A stretch of DNA of 64,000 nucleotides from a virus: the IMG/VR virus record IMGVR_UViG_3300025030_000041, positions 182,116 through 246,115 of that record, one strand, 5' to 3'. A program made the position numbers and the translations under genes. Each line of letters begins with the position of its first letter. The stretch's first letter is position 1. The notes below the pieces were generated by a model. The model saw only the letters and a list, made by a program, of their open reading frames with translations. It was not told the origin of the DNA and searched no databases. Of the stretch, positions 60,230 through 64,000 are shown in pieces.

Positions 60230-60715
60230 ATGAGTAAAGAAATACAAAAATCGACTGGTAAAGTTAAGAGTTTTAAACAATTTATAAATGAAAGTTTAAA
60301 TAGACTAACATATAAAAAATCAGTTGATACTGACAGAGTAAAAATAACAGCATTCATAGATAATAGAAAAGTTGGTACACTTTCAATGGAAGTTCTATTT
60401 GAGTCATATGACTATGAATTTAGTGATGTATTTGATGAAGATACATTTAATAAAATTTATCCAGGCAATAAAATTGTTAAAATTGAACATATTGAAGTAG
60501 ATGATAATTATAAAAATTCTGGGATTGGCTATAAATTAATGGAATATGGAATGTCATTAATGAAAAAAGATGGGTACAATCAATTCTATTTAAATGCTTC
60601 ACCTATGGGATTTAAAGGATTAAATACACCAAATTTAGTTAATTTTTATAAAAAATTTGGGTTTAACGAATTGTTAAATCAAGGAAATAATGTTTTAATG
60701 GGAGTTGTCTTTTAA
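60230..60715 (+). CDS. GNAT acetyltransferase with capsid-targeting-like motif
   Basis: 161 residues. Residues 12-20 read V-K-S-F-K-Q-F-I-N-E-S, a close match to the T4 capsid-targeting motif with I-N-E cleavage site. From about 75 the GNAT fold is visible: I-E-H-I-E-V-D-D-N-Y-K-N-S-G-I-G-Y-K-L (motif A, acetyl-CoA loop), M-E-Y-G-M-S-L-M and N-L-V-N-F-Y-K-K-F-G-F-N-E-L. This would be an enzyme carried in the capsid and delivered into the host to acetylate a protein or antibiotic-like small molecule; the substrate is unknown. Confidence 0.8.
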   Translation: MSKEIQKSTGKVKSFKQFINESLNRLTYKKSVDTDRVKITAFIDNRKVGTLSMEVLFESYDYEFSDVFDEDTFNKIYPGNKIVKIEHIEVDDNYKNSGIGYKLMEYGMSLMKKDGYNQFYLNASPMGFKGLNTPNLVNFYKKFGFNELLNQGNNVLMGVVF

Positions 60716-60782
60716 TTGAAATGTAATACTAGAACTCTTAAAATGCAGAAATTTTAAATTTTAAGTACTAATAAATCAAAAT

Positions 60783-61022
60783 ATGATAAAACTAATTAAA
60801 AGAATTATAGGCGGGTTTCGCCAGAAAACTTTATCTGTTAAATCTATCATTGCACTCGTTACTTCTAAAAATAAAAAGTTGACATATCAAGATGAAAGCT
60901 TGAGAAAGTTTGATGAATATAAAGTTATAATGACAGGAAATATAGTGGTGGCACAAGGATATGAATGCAGTAAATGTAAAATAATAAGACAGTACTATCA
61001 ACCAATTTGTAATTGCAGCTAG
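60783..61022 (+). CDS. small protein with Cys-rich end
   Basis: 79 residues; M-I-K-L-I-K-R-I-I-G-G-F-R-Q-K-T. The C-terminus reads Y-E-C-S-K-C-K-I-I-R and P-I-C-N-C, a likely zinc ribbon. Function unknown. Convergent with the next gene. Confidence 0.6.
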   Translation: MIKLIKRIIGGFRQKTLSVKSIIALVTSKNKKLTYQDESLRKFDEYKVIMTGNIVVAQGYECSKCKIIRQYYQPICNCS

Positions 61023-61049
61023 TCTATGATTTTTCTTATTTAAAAAAAG

Positions 61050-61358
61050 TTATCTAAAAAGTTTTTTATCGTTTTTTATACTCTCTTGACGCTCTGACTC
61101 AACTAAAGCATTTTTAGCTTTTTCCTCGTCATTACTATATAATTCCAAATACATTTTATATTTAGATTCTCTACTTTTATTTATATGTTCAATATCAATC
61201 AGCTCAATATTTCGTAGGTGTTCCGCTGCAAAATCTTTTCCCATTTGCTTAATTTTATTTTTCATATCATCAAGCTCGGACTTATTAATTAGCCCCTTCT
61301 TAAATTTCTTTTCGTAATCTTTAAGTACATTTTTACGTTGTTCTTTATTTAAAAGCAT
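61050..61358 (-). CDS. small helical hypothetical protein
   Basis: 102 residues, M-L-L-N-K-E-Q-R-K-N-V-L-K-D-Y-E-K-K-F-K. Entirely helical and charged. Ten bases separate it from the upstream gene at 61368. Not recognised. Confidence 0.6.
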   Translation of the reverse strand: MLLNKEQRKNVLKDYEKKFKKGLINKSELDDMKNKIKQMGKDFAAEHLRNIELIDIEHINKSRESKYKMYLELYSNDEEKAKNALVESERQESIKNDKKLFR

Positions 61359-61367
61359 AATTGTATT

Positions 61368-61607
61368 TTATTTTTGAAAAAATCTTAATTTAAAATCTTT
61401 AAATGTTTCTGTAGTAATTGTACCATCAATCTGTTTAATTCCAACATCATAAGTTGGTTTACTAATTAAATTCGATAATTCATTTACGAAATTGTCATAT
61501 GCATCTTCATTTTCGAAATTAATTGCGTTATGTAATGTTTTAGATACGTTAAGACCTATAAATAGTCTATATTTAGTAGGTTCTTCTAAAGTTTTTAAGT
61601 TAGGCAT
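61368..61607 (-). CDS. small hypothetical protein
   Basis: 79 residues: M-P-N-L-K-T-L-E-E-P-T-K-Y-R-L-F-I-G-L-N. Ferredoxin-like pattern possible. Upstream of it an 18-bp palindrome lies between this gene and the divergent gene at 61701. Confidence 0.6.
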   Translation of the reverse strand: MPNLKTLEEPTKYRLFIGLNVSKTLHNAINFENEDAYDNFVNELSNLISKPTYDVGIKQIDGTITTETFKDFKLRFFQK

Positions 61608-61642
61608 AAATACTTTTTATTTTTAATATAATAAACTCCACC

Positions 61643-61660
61643 TTTTGTTTTAAAACAAAA
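61643..61660. promoter_or_regulatory. 18-bp perfect palindrome, possible operator
   Basis: TTTTGTTTTAAAACAAAA, complete symmetry, in the 93-base gap between divergent genes. Its halves contain CAAAA/TTTTG boxes similar to promoter elements, so it could be a bidirectional regulatory site. Confidence 0.5.
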
Positions 61661-61700
61661 AATATATTTTTTAATATAACAATAAAATCGTAAGCTATAT

Positions 61701-62099
61701 ATGACAGAAAATAGATGTATTTCTGTATTCTTTACTAAAAAACATAAGCATTTTAATAAGTTAGATCTTCAAAAAACTAACAACTATGTATTAAATATTA
61801 ATCTTTTAATTAGAGAAAAACTTAATACTGAATTTTTTATTATGAATAATATACAGAGTTTTATTCTTAATATAGAAATAAAAAAATGTATAGATCGTAG
61901 TATTAATCTTAAAAACGGAAAATATGATAACTTAATATATGTAAATGATAATATGACAATTTCGTCAATACTAAATATGATTACATTTATTGAAGCAACT
62001 TATAAAAATATAAAATTTGATTATACCCTACTTGACTCTGAAAATTTGTTTAATGACATTTTAAATAAAAGAGCAGACATAAAAATTACTACAATATGA
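61701..62099 (+). CDS. hypothetical protein
   Basis: 132 residues, M-T-E-N-R-C-I-S-V-F-F-T-K-K-H-K-H. Mixed alpha/beta. The stop overlaps the start of the following small membrane protein (ATGA). Not recognised. Confidence 0.55.
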   Translation: MTENRCISVFFTKKHKHFNKLDLQKTNNYVLNINLLIREKLNTEFFIMNNIQSFILNIEIKKCIDRSINLKNGKYDNLIYVNDNMTISSILNMITFIEATYKNIKFDYTLLDSENLFNDILNKRADIKITTI

Positions 62100-62275
62100 A
62101 AAGATTTATTAAATCAATAATACTATTGCTTTATATTATTATTTTGTTTTTAGTATTCTTAGGAATTGCAATACCTACGTTTATATTAGCATATATTCAT
62201 GATGTTTTAAATACAATTATGAATTTTTTTAATACTAAAATTCAAAACATGTGTACAAAGATTAAAGATGTTTAA
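62096..62275 (+). CDS. small single-pass membrane protein
   Basis: 59 residues from ATG at 62096: M-K-R-F-I-K-S-I followed by about 25 hydrophobic residues and a polar C-terminus with Cys. Coupled to the previous gene by ATGA and ends 14 bases into the opposing ATP-grasp gene's 3' end. Could be a small holin-like or accessory membrane protein. Confidence 0.55.
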   Translation: MKRFIKSIILLLYIIILFLVFLGIAIPTFILAYIHDVLNTIMNFFNTKIQNMCTKIKDV

Positions 62276-63386
62276 CTAGGTATTTCATATATAGAATTGG
62301 GCGTTCTATGCTTTTTTCATGTATTTCTGGCATTATTTCAAATAGGGTTCTTCCAGGCCTAGCATTAATTTCTATTAAATAAATATTACCAGTTTCACCA
62401 ATTAAATAATCTAATGCTAATTCTCCTAAACTACCTATTTCTTTTTCAATTTCTTTACATATTTTTTCACTTGTATTTCGTATAGTATTAGAAATAGGTC
62501 CATCTAAATCTTCATTAAATAATTCTTTTAATAATACACTTAACTCTAATTTATTTCCGCCCGTATGCAAATTCGCAGTAATTCGATTAGCCCCGCCTAT
62601 TCTTACTCCCATACCCGTTCTTTTAATATTATTATCGCCATCTTTTTGCATAAGAACTCTTATATCAAATACTGAATCATTATATTTTTGTAAATTAATA
62701 TATTGCTGTATTAAATATTTAGCAGGATCTAATTTATAATATTTTAGTATTATATCATTAACTTTATTTTCTAATTCATTATCACTAATGCTTATTTCTT
62801 TATCTTCATATTTAAGAGTATAACCCGGTGCATTATATTTTATATAAATTATTCCAGCTCCTTGACTTCCAAAAATTGGTTTTAAAATACAAGATTCATT
62901 ATAATTTAACATTTTAAGTAAATTATTAGAACTATAAATATCAGCAATTGGCATTTTTATTCCTTTAGATACTAAAAACTTTTGAGATTTTAATTTATCA
63001 TTAGCTAATTTAATAACATTAACCTCTGTGAATAACTTAACTCCTGCATTTTCCAGTTTTGTAAGAAAAGATAATGGAGTAACTTTAGACCTATTATAAA
63101 TAACAGCTGGTAATTTAGTTTCCATATCTACCCATTTATCATTAATTAAAAATGATGCTCTGTTAATCTTAGAAAAATCTTCATTTAAATCATTATGTGA
63201 AAATACACACACGTTAAGACTATTCTGCTGGCCTATCTTAACCAATTTTCTAAAATACTTCTCTTGCTCAAAGTACCTATTATATTGCGTTCCAATTTTT
63301 CTAACAGCAATAATTCCAATTAATGGAGCATTTGATAAATTTACAGCTTCGAATAACTTAAATTCATTATATGAATAGAATTTCAA
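62262..63386 (-). CDS. ATP-grasp ligase, YheC/YheD type, with capsid-targeting-like N-terminus
   Basis: 374 residues. After M-K-F-Y-S-Y-N-E-F-K-L-F-E-A (a targeting-like start with L-F-E cleavage site), the protein has I-I-A-V-R-K near 26, then P-A-V-I-Y-N-R-S-K near 95, and the ATP-grasp signature L-K-P-I-F-G-S-Q-G-A-G (about 170) with D-I-R-V-L-M-Q-K-D (about 243), R-V-G-G-A-N-R-I and I-N-A-R-P-G-R (about 350). These patterns match YheC/YheD, an ATP-grasp family first seen in spore-coat proteins, whose ligase targets are unknown. A packaged ligase that modifies a host component is a reasonable guess. Start at 63386 follows an AT-rich divergent region. Confidence 0.75.
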   Translation of the reverse strand: MKFYSYNEFKLFEAVNLSNAPLIGIIAVRKIGTQYNRYFEQEKYFRKLVKIGQQNSLNVCVFSHNDLNEDFSKINRASFLINDKWVDMETKLPAVIYNRSKVTPLSFLTKLENAGVKLFTEVNVIKLANDKLKSQKFLVSKGIKMPIADIYSSNNLLKMLNYNESCILKPIFGSQGAGIIYIKYNAPGYTLKYEDKEISISDNELENKVNDIILKYYKLDPAKYLIQQYINLQKYNDSVFDIRVLMQKDGDNNIKRTGMGVRIGGANRITANLHTGGNKLELSVLLKELFNEDLDGPISNTIRNTSEKICKEIEKEIGSLGELALDYLIGETGNIYLIEINARPGRTLFEIMPEIHEKSIERPILYMKYLVKHL

Positions 63387-63561
63387 TAGATATAGAAGTA
63401 TTTATTTTTATTTATTTAAAACTTTTTATCTATTTCTAATATAAGTAAGGTTTTATATAAAAAAATATAAAAATGTTTAAATAAAAAGAAAAACTTAATA
63501 TTTTTAATTTTTTCTTAATTTTTAAATAAATAATATTAACACAACGATTACGTCCTAACTC

Positions 63562-64000
63562 ATGCAAACTATTAAACTACCATACTATACGTCCTCTAAC
63601 TCTGACAAATCGACTATACTGTCATACCTTAAGCAATATTCGAACTGCCTACACTTTATGTTCAATCGTACAAATGACAACCTTTCTGAAACTACTATCA
63701 AACACCTACCAATCAATAATATATCGCTCTTAGATAGCTGGTTTAAACAGTCTTGTGTGAAAGAGGCTACTCAAATTACTACTGCAAATAAAAATACTAA
63801 AGTAATATTTGGTGGAAAAAAGAATTTTTTCAACAGACTAAATAACAAAATAACAAAAGACGAATACAAAATACTAAAACTTAGCCCTCTCTACTCAATA
63901 GGAGAAAAATCTAACCCTAGTGTAAAAGCTAACCGTAAATTTCATATAGAACAAGACCTACTAAACATAACTTTCAAACCTAATAAACTTACCAAAATAC
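63562..64000 (+). CDS. TnpB-like / Cas12-family protein, N-terminal part (runs off window)
   Basis: At least 146 residues from ATG at 63562, open to the end. The first part reads L-P-Y-Y-T-S-S-N-S-D-K-S and H-F-M-F-N-R, followed by L-L-D-S-W-F-K-Q-S-C-V-K-E-A and V-I-F-G-G-K-K-N-F-F-N-R, then L-S-P-L-Y-S-I-G-E and N-R-K-F-H, the order of features in TnpB-type RNA-guided nucleases of phages (an N-terminal helical domain, S-G-G/F-G-G region and N-R-K/G-N-R-x-F before the RuvC core). Codons use clearly more C in third positions (TAC, AAC, CTA) than neighbouring genes, suggesting transfer. The RuvC motifs would lie beyond the window. Confidence 0.5.
   Translation, partial: MQTIKLPYYTSSNSDKSTILSYLKQYSNCLHFMFNRTNDNLSETTIKHLPINNISLLDSWFKQSCVKEATQITTANKNTKVIFGGKKNFFNRLNNKITKDEYKILKLSPLYSIGEKSNPSVKANRKFHIEQDLLNITFKPNKLTKI

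Overview
The window is part of the genome of a large, very AT-rich, T4-like contractile-tailed phage that most likely infects a Bacteroidetes (flavobacterial-type) host. The phage assignment rests on baseplate and tail genes, long tail-fibre genes, a gp32-like single-strand DNA binding protein, a T4 RNase H-like FEN nuclease, an intein-bearing ribonucleotide reductase and a free-standing homing endonuclease. The host assignment is inference: start codons have A-rich leaders without Shine-Dalgarno motifs, and the promoter before the gp32-like gene fits the Bacteroidetes TTG / TAnnTTTG pattern.

Layout. 1-22599 (minus strand): baseplate and tail proteins, large virion proteins, then a homing endonuclease, a class II ribonucleotide reductase with a mini-intein, a glycosyltransferase locus, an S1-domain protein and an ExoX-C-like protein. 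22600-23204: AT-rich divergent control region with three related repeats. 23205-30880 (plus): gp32-like protein, a nucleotidyltransferase fusion, small proteins with capsid-targeting-like N-termini, RNase H-like nuclease and an ECF-type sigma factor. 30976-48992 (plus): tail-fibre and adhesin module with a GH19 lysozyme, a permuted NlpC/P60-like protein and a collagen-like fibre; several fibres share a C-terminal tip domain. 48995-57020 (minus): an accessory island of small genes, a tyrosine recombinase, five copies of a ~115-bp palindromic repeat and several imperfect palindromes with AAC/GTT ends, which look like an integron-like cassette array. 57344-61022 (plus): ClpS-like adaptor, Nudix-like protein, GNAT acetyltransferase and unknowns. 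61050-64000: small genes, a YheC/D-type ATP-grasp ligase, and at the edge the start of a TnpB-like protein.

Themes. (1) Up to eight otherwise unrelated proteins carry an N-terminal K-x-F/Y-x-x-F-(I)-x-E motif resembling the T4 internal-protein capsid-targeting sequence, suggesting proteins packaged in the head and delivered with the DNA. (2) An AT-rich ATAAATAAATA motif, close to the T4 late promoter TATAAATA, recurs just upstream of many genes. (3) The homing endonuclease start codon lies in a perfect 16-bp hairpin with TATAAATA beside its loop, the same logic as T4 I-TevI. (4) The 49-57 kb island may be a phage-borne integron-like system. No tRNA genes or CRISPR arrays were seen. Functions come from reading motifs; no database search was run.
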